64,000 nucleotides of DNA from Anaerolineae bacterium (GTDB taxonomy: Bacteria > Chloroflexota > Anaerolineae > Aggregatilineales > Phototrophicaceae), in contig JALHQT010000001.1 in NCBI GenBank assembly GCA_022841825.1, forward strand, positions 124,001-188,000. The letters are read 5' to 3'. The position numbers and the translations under genes are program-made. Positions 27,356-36,654 of the stretch are shown piece by piece. Below the pieces are notes generated by a model. That model saw nothing but the letters and a program-made list of their open reading frames with translations, did not search any database and had not been told where the DNA came from. Position 1 is the stretch's first letter. Each line of letters opens with the position of its first letter.

Positions 27356-30166
27356 ATGAACGAGGGAAAGTGGTCAAAGTTTGATGCGTTTGACATTGTA
27401 GTTTCAATTTTCGCAGTGATTTTCATTCTTAACTTTCCTATACCGTTTCAAGGATTATTCCGTTTCCTGGGTTTTTTGCTTGGCGCTACTTTACTCCTGG
27501 TTGTTATCTGGAGAAGAAATGTCCTACAGGCAAAACTAGGGGAATACCTACCACCTGAGAGTATCGAAAAGATTGACCAAGTAGTTACCAAGTTTCACGA
27601 AAGGTCTATAACCATGTGGCGTAGTCTAAAGGGAAAGATTGACGAGTGGAACACACAACAAGAAGAAGAGAAACGACGCAAACAAAACGAACGTGCCAAA
27701 GCTGAAGAAGAGCGTAAAGCCAGAGAAGCACAAGCAGAGCGCGACAAGAAAGCCAGAGAAGCAGCAGAGGCAGAAGCAAACCAACTTTACAGAAGGTTGT
27801 ACAGGATAATCCCCCCCCGTGACGCACAGCTAAACCCCGCGACCGCTACCACTCTCATTAGGGCATTAGGAGCAAGATTTGGAACGCAAAAATGCAACTA
27901 CGTCCTCGAGATAGATGGAAACGGGTATGACATCAAATGGATTGTTCAACAGATAGCCCGAAAAAGCGACTTAATGGAATTGTCAGAATTTGAACAAATC
28001 ATCACCACCTACTACCCAGGAGCGGAAGTAGTCTCTCACGTGGCAGGAGCCTATAGTGATGCAGAGTTTCCCACGTATCTCACAAGTATAGGCATACTTG
28101 CCTCGCCACTATATGAAGACCACTTGCAATTGCTTAGAGTTGAACAGTTAAGAAACGATGACCCAATGCTTCGTATCGCGCAGTTGATGGGGCAGCTTAA
28201 GCATGATGAACGAATACGCATTGTATGGGATTGTTTCGAGGTGGCGAAAATTCCTAATGTCGATGTTTTCATAAAAGAGCGATTAATCGACAGAGTAGGA
28301 CCAGTAACGTATAGGAATACAGGTGATTTCGCTAGAGATGCAACAAATACAGTTATTGAAAATCAGAGGTTAGCCAGAACATTGGTTGACCGCTATTCGC
28401 CATCTGAAACCGCACGGTACATGGACAAATTAAAACAACCCGTACACATAGGTTGTTTGACTTTGTATATGTATGCGCCGTCTCTTGATAGGTTGCAAAT
28501 TCTGTCAGAAGTGGCACGTATATATGGTCTGTACTCAACTCACGAGCGAATGCTTGAACAGTTTTATCAGTCACCTCCTATCAAGGTTCATAATGATGAA
28601 GAATGGTTACAAGACCCGGTAACTGTATATAGGAGAACCTTGCCGGGAGAATTAGACGATAAACACCCAACGAAGATACTTTCGTTTTCCCCCGTATTTC
28701 GACTTATGCCAGAAGAAGTGGCGGCATTGTGGCATTTACCCTGTGTTGCCAAAAACGACGACCGCGATTACAAGATTTCTTGGGCTAACAACATCCCTCA
28801 ATCTTTGTTGGCACTCGTTGTTGCCGATGGTGTGAGCTTAGCATCAACGATGCTTAATGGTGAAAACCATCAGATTGTTATCCGTAATCTTGACCGGGCT
28901 AAACACTTGTTTATTTCTGGTCGCTCAGGAATGGGCAAATCAACCGCTATGCTTAACATGGCATTTGATGACGCCACGTATGGTCGTGGGTTTTTGGTAC
29001 TAGACCCCCACGGAAAACTGGTCAAGGACATCCTTAATCATGCTATCCCACCTGAGAGGTTAAAAGACGTAGTGTTAATTGAGTGCGCGGACAAGTCCTA
29101 TCCTGTACCTCTGAATCCTTTCCGGTTTAGTGAAGGGACAAGTAGCGAGGAAGTTCTAACCACTCTCATGTGGATTTTGAAGACTATCTACAAAAATCAG
29201 TGGTCAGAAGGGCAGATGCAGACCCTTATCAAGTACACACTTCAACTCTTGTTACACACCAAAGACCCCACCCCCCGCGACATTCGCCGTTTACTCCTTG
29301 ATGACACCTATCGTCAATCAGTCATCGACGAGGCATTAAAAGATGATGATGTCTCTACTTCGCTAGAGGATTTTTGGAAACTTGAGTACAACAGTGAAAG
29401 TGCCTCAACTCAAAAAACCATGCGAAAGCCCGTACTAAATCGCTTAGGTGAGTTTTTGGGTAGCGCTCACATGGAGTTGATGACCTGTCACCCCAACGGT
29501 ATAGACTACCGGAAGTTAGTCAGTGAAAAAGCGATTATCTTGGTTGACTTATCAGGAACAGAAATACGGGGAGAGCTTTCAACACTAGGCACTATGCTTT
29601 TGGCGCAATTCTATCTTGCATGTGTCTCCCTTGGCGCATTGCCAAATGGCACAGAACCGCGCCTCTATGCTTACATTGACGAGACACATAGCCTAATGAA
29701 CGCCATCATTCCCACACTGTTTTCTGAAGCCAGAAAGTACGGGTTATCCCTTACCTTGTCTGACCAGTGGTTAGGGCAGCTTGAAAGCGAAATAGCAGAG
29801 GCAATCACTAATAACAAAGGCACATCTATAGCTTTTGGTACTCAGAATCCGAGCGAAGCGCAAGCAACCGCCCGACTATTTGAGCCGGAAATTACCGATA
29901 AGGACTTACTCAAATTTGGTGAGGGAAAAGCAGCTATTGCTACGAGTGTTAACGGCTCACCCGTGCCGCCATTTCAACTTTCCCTCTACGCTCCAGTAGA
30001 TAACAACTACGGACACGATATAGAGCAGGTAAGGAAACAGACCCGCGAAAGGCTAGGGTACTTGCCCGCCTCTCAAGTTCGGGCGTTCATCCGAAATCAA
30101 ACTAAAGACACCAAAGACAAAACCGAGACACTAGGTGATGTGGAAGAGAAGACCGGAGGAGAATAG
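27356..30166 (+). CDS. TraG/VirD4-like membrane ATPase, element A
   Basis: A 936-residue protein. Two hydrophobic segments lie near the N-terminus (DIVVSIFAVIFILNFPIPF, FLGFLLGATLLLVVIW), followed by a charged coiled coil (residues about 100-145) and a region of unknown fold to about 500. The ATPase has Walker A GRSGMGKST near 522, AIILVDLSGTEI, and YIDETHSL near 774, the VirD4/TraG/HerA pattern. Such pumps move DNA across membranes or along DNA. The gene has no VirB4 or relaxase partner here. In element B the corresponding functions are split over three genes (49272-52017). Its stop abuts the next gene directly. Confidence 0.85.
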   Translation: MNEGKWSKFDAFDIVVSIFAVIFILNFPIPFQGLFRFLGFLLGATLLLVVIWRRNVLQAKLGEYLPPESIEKIDQVVTKFHERSITMWRSLKGKIDEWNTQQEEEKRRKQNERAKAEEERKAREAQAERDKKAREAAEAEANQLYRRLYRIIPPRDAQLNPATATTLIRALGARFGTQKCNYVLEIDGNGYDIKWIVQQIARKSDLMELSEFEQIITTYYPGAEVVSHVAGAYSDAEFPTYLTSIGILASPLYEDHLQLLRVEQLRNDDPMLRIAQLMGQLKHDERIRIVWDCFEVAKIPNVDVFIKERLIDRVGPVTYRNTGDFARDATNTVIENQRLARTLVDRYSPSETARYMDKLKQPVHIGCLTLYMYAPSLDRLQILSEVARIYGLYSTHERMLEQFYQSPPIKVHNDEEWLQDPVTVYRRTLPGELDDKHPTKILSFSPVFRLMPEEVAALWHLPCVAKNDDRDYKISWANNIPQSLLALVVADGVSLASTMLNGENHQIVIRNLDRAKHLFISGRSGMGKSTAMLNMAFDDATYGRGFLVLDPHGKLVKDILNHAIPPERLKDVVLIECADKSYPVPLNPFRFSEGTSSEEVLTTLMWILKTIYKNQWSEGQMQTLIKYTLQLLLHTKDPTPRDIRRLLLDDTYRQSVIDEALKDDDVSTSLEDFWKLEYNSESASTQKTMRKPVLNRLGEFLGSAHMELMTCHPNGIDYRKLVSEKAIILVDLSGTEIRGELSTLGTMLLAQFYLACVSLGALPNGTEPRLYAYIDETHSLMNAIIPTLFSEARKYGLSLTLSDQWLGQLESEIAEAITNNKGTSIAFGTQNPSEAQATARLFEPEITDKDLLKFGEGKAAIATSVNGSPVPPFQLSLYAPVDNNYGHDIEQVRKQTRERLGYLPASQVRAFIRNQTKDTKDKTETLGDVEEKTGGE

Positions 30167-30985
30167 GTGTCCGGGTTTCGGCTTACGTCGCGTGATGGCT
30201 TGATACTCAAGGCAGTCAACGACTACCAAGCCTTGAGTATTGAACTACTTCAGAGGTTATTCTGGAACTCATCTAATCCTGCCTACACGACCGTCCGCCG
30301 CCTAGTGAAACATGGCTATCTCGTTGAGAGCTATATCACCCAAGTGCGAGCAGCGCCGGGCGCAAGTCCCCGCGTGTTTACTATCTCCCCACTTGGTGCT
30401 GCCGTTCTCTGCGACACCTACGGCTACACCAAAAGTGAGATTAATTATCTATCCCGTGAAGTCAACAACTGGCAGACTTTGCAGCCTATCCTTGCGACCA
30501 ATGCCATACGAGCAGCCATAGACCGAGCATGCCGAGATAGTGGGCAATTTACCCTCTCCTCATGGATACTTGAAAAAGAGTTTCGCCGTGAGGTTGATAC
30601 GGTGCTACTGGACGGCAAACCAACACCTCTCTATCCTGACGGCTTCTTCACTATCGAGACCGACCGAATAAAGAGCAACATTTTTCTGGAAGTGGATAAC
30701 GGTACGGAAGGATTAGCCCAGTTCAAAAGCCAGATGAGCATATATCAGGCATATATTTTGTCGGGTCGCTATGAGCGACGGTTTCAGGCGAAATCACTTC
30801 GTATTGCCGTTGTCACCAAGTCAAAAAGACGACTGGAAGCCCTACGGACTGCTACAAAGTCAGCGGGAGGTAGTGAAAGGTATTGGTTCACAACCGCAGA
30901 TGAAGTAACGGCGCAGACAGCGCTTACATCGCCTATTTGGAAGCGCACAATTGGTGATGAGCTGCTTCCGCTGTTTAATTCATAG
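30167..30985 (+). CDS. Replication-relaxation family protein
   Basis: A 272-residue protein of the replication-relaxation type (as on Bacillus plasmids such as pXO1). The N-terminal winged helix is RLTSRDGLILKAVNDYQALS and LLQRLFWNSSNPAYTTVRRL; the C-terminal part (PDGFFTIETDR, NIFLEVDNGTEG, SLRIAVVTKSKRR) resembles a restriction-endonuclease-like fold with D and E in PDG..EVD. GTG start immediately after the ATPase stop, so co-translated. It probably acts with the ATPase in DNA processing or transfer. The exact reaction is unknown for this family. Confidence 0.8.
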   Translation: MSGFRLTSRDGLILKAVNDYQALSIELLQRLFWNSSNPAYTTVRRLVKHGYLVESYITQVRAAPGASPRVFTISPLGAAVLCDTYGYTKSEINYLSREVNNWQTLQPILATNAIRAAIDRACRDSGQFTLSSWILEKEFRREVDTVLLDGKPTPLYPDGFFTIETDRIKSNIFLEVDNGTEGLAQFKSQMSIYQAYILSGRYERRFQAKSLRIAVVTKSKRRLEALRTATKSAGGSERYWFTTADEVTAQTALTSPIWKRTIGDELLPLFNS

Positions 30986-31054
30986 GGTGATTGACTACTA
31001 CTGAGGGGTGATATAATACTAATCAATCATTACTGGTGAGGCTACCGCACCCAG

Positions 31055-31204
31055 CTATCGCTTAGTAGAGCGACGCTTAGTGAACCAAGGCTTGCCGAAC
31101 AACCGATACAACTTTGACCAGAGTTGTGGGCTGTTGATGAGGAGTACGCATAGTAGCATACCTGCTACTCCCCACTCACTGCCTTGACCTTGGGTAAAGG
31201 GCAT
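31055..31204 (-). CDS. Small membrane peptide, 49 aa
   Basis: The minus strand reads MPFTQGQGSEWGVAGMLLCV then LLINSPQLWSKLYRLFGKPW and a basic tail KRRSTKR. One hydrophobic helix plus positive end gives an inner-membrane single-pass form. AAAGGAGGTGAG precedes the start, one of the strongest ribosome binding sites in the window, though at a slightly long distance. A hairpin CAGCATCC/GGATGCTG (31227-31253) lies in its leader. The rest of the 391-base gap holds nothing else I can support. Confidence 0.55.
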   Translation of the reverse strand: MPFTQGQGSEWGVAGMLLCVLLINSPQLWSKLYRLFGKPWFTKRRSTKR

Positions 31205-31376
31205 GGGTGTTCTCACCTCCTTTCACCAGCATCCACCATATAATCGGATGCTGAGAAGGTAGCCCCACCAGACGCAGCAAATGCTACCGCTGCTTACTTC
31301 TCATCGTATGGAAATTTCCTCAAGACGCAAGCGTATTTGGTTGATATGCCTAGCTTAATGATGCTATATACCCAGT

Positions 31377-32288
31377 ATGGCGTTGATACAGCAATGGATA
31401 GAGAAACCACCTCTCAAAAAGCCCACTAAAACAACTTACTCACCAAACAAACATTTGCCCCTATTGGTTGGGCTATATAGAGCGGGAGGAATGCTCTCGG
31501 TTTTGCAGATTGAACGGCTTTTTTATCACACGCTAAACACCACCCGCACAAGTGAGAGCAGCAAGCGCCTAGCCCGCGAGGATTGGCGCAATCTTTGGTT
31601 GTGGCGTTATGTTGCCCGTACCATCAATGTAGGTGGTGTGCGGGTCTATTGGTTGACAACAAAGGGCGCAACAGAAGTTGCACGTTACTTAGGAAGACCG
31701 CTAAAAGGGGTGGGGAGGCTTGAATGGGTGCGCCGCCCCATATGGGGTTTCTTGACCCATGACCTGTCGAGTTTAGATGTCATGTTGGATTTGGTGGAGA
31801 GTGTCAAAGAGAGACCTGATTTCAACTTCTTAAGACTAACCCCAGAGCTACATTTGCGCTCGAAGCATACCCGAGTGTCCTACATTGACCTAAACGGTAA
31901 ATGGCGCGAGCGCTCATACATTCCTGATGGGATTTTAGAGTTTGGCAACCAGAGCAAAAATACCTTTGTCTACTCATTCGAGTACGACCGAAAGACCGAG
32001 AACCCGTTACGAGTAGCCTCTGAGAAGTTTTTGCCGTTTATAAAGTTCATAAAGTCCCCGGAGTACAAAGTTACCTATGGTGTTGATATGGGGCGAATGT
32101 TGGTGGTTACGACCGATACCCATCACCTGTTCAGCTTGAAAAGAGCAGCCGAGAAAGCGTTGGGCAGTCAGGCACGATGGATACTACTAACCACCCGGGA
32201 TAGCCTGTCACATAAATCAGGCATGATGTCGCCGATTTGGTATCAAGGGAAACAGTCAGACAATAAGCAAGTTGCAGCACTTGGGTAA
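31377..32288 (+). CDS. Second replication-relaxation family protein, element A
   Basis: A 303-residue relative of the protein at 30167. The N-terminal helices (LVGLYRAGGMLSVLQIERLF, TRTSESSKRLAREDWRNLWL) form the winged-helix part; YIPDGILEFGNQ and YSFEYDRKTENPLR give the acidic nuclease-like core. Two such proteins in one element may act as a pair with different partners. It is on the same strand as the ATPase, separated by the 49-aa gene on the other strand. Confidence 0.75.
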   Translation: MALIQQWIEKPPLKKPTKTTYSPNKHLPLLVGLYRAGGMLSVLQIERLFYHTLNTTRTSESSKRLAREDWRNLWLWRYVARTINVGGVRVYWLTTKGATEVARYLGRPLKGVGRLEWVRRPIWGFLTHDLSSLDVMLDLVESVKERPDFNFLRLTPELHLRSKHTRVSYIDLNGKWRERSYIPDGILEFGNQSKNTFVYSFEYDRKTENPLRVASEKFLPFIKFIKSPEYKVTYGVDMGRMLVVTTDTHHLFSLKRAAEKALGSQARWILLTTRDSLSHKSGMMSPIWYQGKQSDNKQVAALG

Positions 32289-32402
32289 AAGGTTGGGGTT
32301 GGGTACTCCCCTCAGAGAAAGAAAACAAAAAGAGACGCAATGTCTCTCATGGTTTCGTCTCCTACTAGGAGTACCCTGGCACTTTTCAGGCGATTTTGTT
32401 GG

Positions 32403-32666
32403 TTACTTACTAGGCTTGATGTCGCTGTGTCGTTGGGACTGTGTGGTGTATTTGGTCGGGATACGGTCTCGCGCTTCGACAAAGGCGAGATAATCATTCG
32501 TGTGTATTCGTTGCCGTATTGCATCGTTTGCGACACGGTAGCGCCAGCTTGTAAGTTGGCGTGTGGTGTGGTCATCGATGCGTTGTGCTAAGTTTAGGAA
32601 TTTGCATCCTATGACGAAGCAAAACGCCCAAGCGAACGAAAGGATGAACTTCTTGACCTTATACAT
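32403..32666 (-). CDS. Small secreted or membrane-anchored protein
   Basis: 87 residues starting MYKVKKFILSFAWAFCFVIG, a basic start followed by a hydrophobic segment as in a signal anchor, then a polar domain rich in Arg and His (LAQRIDDHTTRQLTSWRYRV). TGGAGGTTAATC before the ATG is a strong ribosome binding site, which decides between this frame and several overlapping ones. Unknown function. Confidence 0.55.
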   Translation of the reverse strand: MYKVKKFILSFAWAFCFVIGCKFLNLAQRIDDHTTRQLTSWRYRVANDAIRQRIHTNDYLAFVEARDRIPTKYTTQSQRHSDIKPSK

Positions 32667-32948
32667 GATTAACCTCCAGATAGATACGGACGTTAATCGC
32701 CTGATTTCAATGTGCCATAACCCTATAGTATTATACCATATGATATTATTACTTAATAATACCTCTGGTGAGCCATTGCCGATTTGCTTAATGTGTATGG
32801 GATGTGCTTAACTGCTTTTAATTGTCGCTATGGCAGGAGGTCTTTTACTTTCTACCAACGGTAGGAAGCTCGAAGGCAGTCGCACAACCGCTAACGGCGC
32901 GAATAGTCTTCATGTGTGCGCATGAGTATTCGTGAGAAGGACTGACAT

Positions 32949-32980
32949 TAACCCCTGGATACTGTCTCAGGGGTTAATTT
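32949..32980 (+). terminator. Rho-independent terminator
   Basis: TAACCCCTG, 10-nt loop, CAGGGGTTA followed by ATTTT. Perfect 9-bp stem in the 525-base gap before 33192; the gap holds no supported gene. Confidence 0.75.
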
Positions 32981-33095
32981 TGGGTGACTGCCCAACGTGA
33001 TAGCATGTATCATGCCAGTCTATTTAGAAAGACAAGCAAAATTTCTAGACCGCTCAGAAGAGTCAGTTTTCGTGTCCCTTTCTGACTTTTTCCAC

Positions 33096-33130
33096 GACGC
33101 TCCAAGCGTCGGCGGGTCTCCATACCCGCC
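33096..33130. promoter_or_regulatory. Two adjacent hairpins in leader of 33192
   Basis: GACGC-TCCAA-GCGTC then GGCGGGT-CTCCAT-ACCCGCC, with no spacer. Could end upstream transcription or act in the leader of the next gene. Confidence 0.5.
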
Positions 33131-33191
33131 GCTTATACATTCAGTTTTGTGGGTATTTGATGCGTAGCCATTCCTTATGCTAGGATGCGGC

Positions 33192-33902
33192 ATGTCCCAC
33201 GAGACAGCAAAACAAGTGGATATGTTTACGGGCGAGTCGGTTGATACACGCACGCCTAGACAGAAGAAACTCGATAAACGTGCCACTCTGCCTACTCAAA
33301 CCCCTATGTTCCCAGGTCGAGGAGACCTTATTGAGCTTGATGGAACAGCACATCCCAAGATGGAGTGGGAGGGTGACACGACGGTTGAGGCGTTACGTCT
33401 TCAACTGGAGGACACTCGAACCGACGAGGAAATCGAACGAGAGCGCATCCGCGCCGAGCAATCGCTGATTATGCCTATGTTCCCAGAAGAGACGGGTACG
33501 CCAGACAATGAGCCGACCGATAGGGAAGGGGACGACGACGAGACCGCAACAGAACCCTTGTCTCTTGAGGAGAGAATCACAGCAGCCACAGAAGAACTCT
33601 ATGCTATTTGTCTGGATATGTCGCAGACGGTAGCCGCCACACCGGATGTGCTCAAGTCTCAAGCAGTCTGTTTGGCGATAGCCACTCTTCACGCACAGAG
33701 CGCAGGTGTTGACCAGACGACCATCACGAAGTTCCTGACGATGGCAGGGCAGTCACAGCCGCAGAGCATCAACACCCCACGCCAGACATCAACCACTGCC
33801 GGAGCGCGGCGACGGCGCGCTACCACCAATCATGCCAGTCACTACCCAACCTCACGAATGCATCTGAGAAATCGACTTGAGCGTTTACGAGGTAATCAAT
33901 AA
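33192..33902 (+). CDS. Acidic protein of unknown function
   Basis: 236 residues from the ATG at 33192 (MSHETAKQVDMFTGESVDTR). The first half is very acidic and looks disordered; a repeated MFP motif (QTPMFPGRGD, IMPMFPEETG) is visible. A helical segment near residues 130-180 (LEERITAATEELYAICLDMS) and a basic tail (GARRRRATTNHA) follow. The pattern suggests an adaptor with short binding motifs and a nucleic-acid-binding end. First of three closely spaced genes. Confidence 0.6.
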   Translation: MSHETAKQVDMFTGESVDTRTPRQKKLDKRATLPTQTPMFPGRGDLIELDGTAHPKMEWEGDTTVEALRLQLEDTRTDEEIERERIRAEQSLIMPMFPEETGTPDNEPTDREGDDDETATEPLSLEERITAATEELYAICLDMSQTVAATPDVLKSQAVCLAIATLHAQSAGVDQTTITKFLTMAGQSQPQSINTPRQTSTTAGARRRRATTNHASHYPTSRMHLRNRLERLRGNQ

Positions 33903-33917
33903 TCATTTGGCGAATAT

Positions 33918-34100
33918 ATGGGTATTCCAGAACGAGAGCGGCTTGAATTAGAGGCAGAAACAATACGCTGGGCGATTGAGCGAGCAGACGCCAATGAGAA
34001 CCCGATTGAACGGCTGGCACAGCTTGACCAACTCTATCAGGCGCTAGGGTACATCGAAGAAGATTTGAGCAGCCTCACCGAACAAGGGCAGGATGAGTGA
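33918..34100 (+). CDS. Small helical protein, 60 aa
   Basis: Two acidic helices (ERERLELEAETIRWAIERAD and ERLAQLDQLYQALGYIEEDL). Its 3' end overlaps the next gene by 8 bases. No family recognised; the coupling suggests it works with its neighbours. Confidence 0.5.
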   Translation: MGIPERERLELEAETIRWAIERADANENPIERLAQLDQLYQALGYIEEDLSSLTEQGQDE

Positions 34101-34365
34101 GCGGGAGGGTTACAACGGCTTTCGTAACTTCGCAACATGGCAGGTGAGTGTGTGGCTGGACAACTCACAAGAACTCCTGTGGCGATTTGAACAGATTGGT
34201 ACAGCCCTTGAAAACCCCGATGACTTACCGGAGTGGCTTGAAGCCTACTTTGAGGCGCTCAATCCAGTAGAGAGGAGTGGGGACTTGTATAGCGACCTGA
34301 TGCAAAACATGCTTTCTCAGGTCGATTGGGAGCGGCTGGCAAAGCGGATACTTGACCGGGAATGA
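34093..34365 (+). CDS. DUF7249-like small protein
   Basis: 90 residues with GYNGFRNFATWQVSVWLDNS at the start, the YNGW.N..TW...LW.DN pattern seen in phage and plasmid proteins of the DUF7249 kind. The rest is helical with DWERLAKRIL at the end. Role unknown. It overlaps the 60-aa gene upstream and is followed by the 33-bp repeat shared with element B. Confidence 0.6.
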   Translation: MSEREGYNGFRNFATWQVSVWLDNSQELLWRFEQIGTALENPDDLPEWLEAYFEALNPVERSGDLYSDLMQNMLSQVDWERLAKRILDRE

Positions 34366-34379
34366 AAGGGAAAACCCGT

Positions 34380-34422
34380 CGCTCGCCGCGAGGGCAGTTC
34401 GGTTGAAACAAGTTTTCAACCG
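34380..34422. repeat. 33-bp inter-element repeat with hairpin, copy 1
   Basis: Thirty-three bases from CGCTCGCCGCGAGGGCAG onward (34380-34412) are identical to 53260-53292. Two hairpins: CTCG-CCG-CGAG and CGGTTGAAA/TTTCAACCG. Found downstream of the backbone genes in both elements. Confidence 0.7.
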
Positions 34423-34591
34423 ATAGGTGGATGGGAAATTGTGAGGCGGTTCGGGAGAGGAAAAGAGACCGCTATTGTGAACTATGGGGATAGTTTCAGA
34501 AAACATGACCCCAAGGACATGAAGTTATACAAAAACATCTTTGGCTTCACATCTGGACGAGAATGTCGCGTTCTGCTGATTGTGCGACGCT

Positions 34592-36349
34592 TCAGACTCC
34601 AGTATTACTCAAATAAGCATCTTTGAAACCCACAAAGGCAGGTGTGCTGGAAAAGCGCTTCCATTCTTTCAGCCTATTTTCATAGTTCTCGAGTGCAATT
34701 AGTAAGCTATTAAGGTTACCGTCAAATACTTGTTGCAAGAAAGTCCATTTTTCAGCTTGCTTTCCACCATCTTGCCAGAACCTCATGATACGTTGTGACG
34801 TAGAATCCGCTCGATTGACGCCCCATATCAAGTCATGTATTACAATCCGTGCATTGGAAGATACATACATTGAAACTATGGCTAACAATAGCTCGAAGTG
34901 TTGAAACGATGCTAGAAATTCTTTTTCAAGAGGGAAGTAGCTTGTGAAAAGTGGATAAAGCTGCTTCCTAATCAATTTTGAGATTGGGTCATTATTTGAG
35001 GTTCTGTCGTATATTTCGTAATCGAAGATAGTACTCTTGGAAATCATTTCAATTAGCGGATACTCGAGATATGGGTCGTACTGCTTACCATAGATTGGCT
35101 CTACTACTGCTGACTTGAAATACTTCCAATTCTCTCTTTTTGTTGCTGCAATTCCGCAAACATAAATTATCAGGAGTATCGGTAGAAGGCGGGAAATCCA
35201 CCGCTCGGACTGCGGTTCTGTCACATATGCCCATCGACTGAGTAAGTCAGTGATAAGTTCACTATGCCGTCCATTTCCGTACCAACATAACGCAAGGAGT
35301 ATGTGTAACATTGGTTCTAAATTGACGCATGTGCTTTCAAGTTGCGCAAGATAGTATTCGTGCCATTCCTCATATGTTGCAGGATGTTCCTTGGAAATAG
35401 CAGGTGCCTTCTTTATTCTTTCAAAGGCTTTATCTGCTTCCATCTTGATATAATCCTCAAGCTCAATCTGCATGGTTTCTTGAGGAATAAGCCGTTTGAT
35501 ATAGGCAACCGCCGCCTCGACAGTAAGGGGATGAACACGGTCAAATTGCGCCAAACTGAAAACTTTGCCCTCAAGTCCTGAGAAAAATTGGTTTGCCGAT
35601 GCCGCAATGATTTTTCCACCACGTAGGTTTACAATATCTTGGGCGAAGGAACTTAGTTCGTTCGGCTCAACCCAATAGGTTGTATACCATTTACACGGGT
35701 TTCTCTGAATGGCACCTCGTAAAGCTGTATCATATCGTGCCGACCAGCCACATATAATCAACCCATATTCAGAAAAAACGTCTTGAAGCAGTGCATTTTT
35801 CTCTACACTATATTCACCAAGTTCTTCAGGCGTATTGAGTGAGCGCACATCCTTATAGTCCCCATGCAGTTGTATGACTACAGCGTTGCTGTGGCGAATA
35901 GGCAGAGAACCAGCCAACATATCATCGGAGCGAATAACGGTTGGTACCATACCCTCCTGTTCCAATGCTTGCTCCATAAGGCGGTCAAAGTTCGTGGTAA
36001 TTATGACCTTTATATAACCAGCCTTTACGAGCCGGGCAATGGATTGATGCGCTTTCGATGGTACTTTAAGACCTTGCTCTCTCTCAGTCTCCGTCGGCTC
36101 AAAATACTTTTGCAGAATAGTGTTTCGCTCTGTTTGAGTAGAACCTAATTCCTTTAGAAGCTCATCATACCCAATATTTTCACCTAAGCCGGTGTTGGGG
36201 TTTACAGAACGTACTTTGTTGAGAAGGTCTTGAACTATTTCATATCCTGTTAGGATGCCCACGTCACGAGACACACCAGCGCCCAATAGAACCACATATG
36301 CGCCGCGATTTTCTTTTATTGCGAACGCTAGTGAAAGCGTAGTATCCAA
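34592..36349 (-). CDS. SIR2-domain protein, probable defence effector, element A cargo
   Basis: 585 residues. The SIR2-like domain covers about 1-270: VVLLGAGVSRDVGI, ITTNFDRLMEQAL with the Asn, IQLHGDYKD with the His, and LIICGWSARYDTALRGAI. The C-terminal 300 residues are helical and not recognised; in known NAD-depleting defence proteins such a part senses the phage. It is unrelated in detail to the SIR2 protein at 2156, which has no C-terminal extension. Its neighbours are a small upstream frame and a divergent toxin-antitoxin pair. Role as abortive-infection effector is inferred from the domain. Confidence 0.8.
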   Translation of the reverse strand: MDTTLSLAFAIKENRGAYVVLLGAGVSRDVGILTGYEIVQDLLNKVRSVNPNTGLGENIGYDELLKELGSTQTERNTILQKYFEPTETEREQGLKVPSKAHQSIARLVKAGYIKVIITTNFDRLMEQALEQEGMVPTVIRSDDMLAGSLPIRHSNAVVIQLHGDYKDVRSLNTPEELGEYSVEKNALLQDVFSEYGLIICGWSARYDTALRGAIQRNPCKWYTTYWVEPNELSSFAQDIVNLRGGKIIAASANQFFSGLEGKVFSLAQFDRVHPLTVEAAVAYIKRLIPQETMQIELEDYIKMEADKAFERIKKAPAISKEHPATYEEWHEYYLAQLESTCVNLEPMLHILLALCWYGNGRHSELITDLLSRWAYVTEPQSERWISRLLPILLIIYVCGIAATKRENWKYFKSAVVEPIYGKQYDPYLEYPLIEMISKSTIFDYEIYDRTSNNDPISKLIRKQLYPLFTSYFPLEKEFLASFQHFELLLAIVSMYVSSNARIVIHDLIWGVNRADSTSQRIMRFWQDGGKQAEKWTFLQQVFDGNLNSLLIALENYENRLKEWKRFSSTPAFVGFKDAYLSNTGV

Positions 36350-36360
36350 TATAAACGCCT

Positions 36361-36603
36361 TTACAGTGACCTAGTGAACTCTTCGCACTTTGAAAGTATA
36401 CTTGCAATCGAAAGTTCTAACCATCTGGGAACGTGCTGATTGGCTCCGGTAAATCGCTTTGACAGAGTCACCACAATATGCAGAGAGCCTGATACTAGCT
36501 CGTTGACACCCTCGATGCCACGTCCTTGATTATTCGTATTCTTGACCGTCGAAATGAATTGAACAACCTCACCAATTGTGCGGCATGAATTCCTGCTGCA
36601 CAC
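36361..36603 (-). CDS. Possible small protein upstream of the SIR2 gene
   Basis: 80 residues (ending IASILSKCEEFTRSL), stopping 11 bases before the SIR2 start on the same strand. It starts next to the VapBC operator. It reads like the end of a larger helical protein (GRGIEGVNELVSGSLHIVVT), so it may be a truncated gene. Low support. Confidence 0.35.
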   Translation of the reverse strand: MCSRNSCRTIGEVVQFISTVKNTNNQGRGIEGVNELVSGSLHIVVTLSKRFTGANQHVPRWLELSIASILSKCEEFTRSL

Positions 36604-36604
36604 A

Positions 36605-36625
36605 CCGTACTTTATTGTTGTACGG
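36605..36625. promoter_or_regulatory. Operator palindrome upstream of vapB-like gene
   Basis: CCGTAC, 9 bases, GTACGG. Thirty bases before the antitoxin start, as expected for autoregulation by an RHH antitoxin. Confidence 0.55.
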
Positions 36626-36654
36626 TCGTTTTAGTATGATAAACTACGGTTAAT

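Noticed and set aside
32563..32811. An 82-codon plus-strand frame overlapping the small secreted-type gene
   Set aside because: No ribosome binding site, whereas the minus-strand frame has TGGAGG and a signal-anchor-like start.
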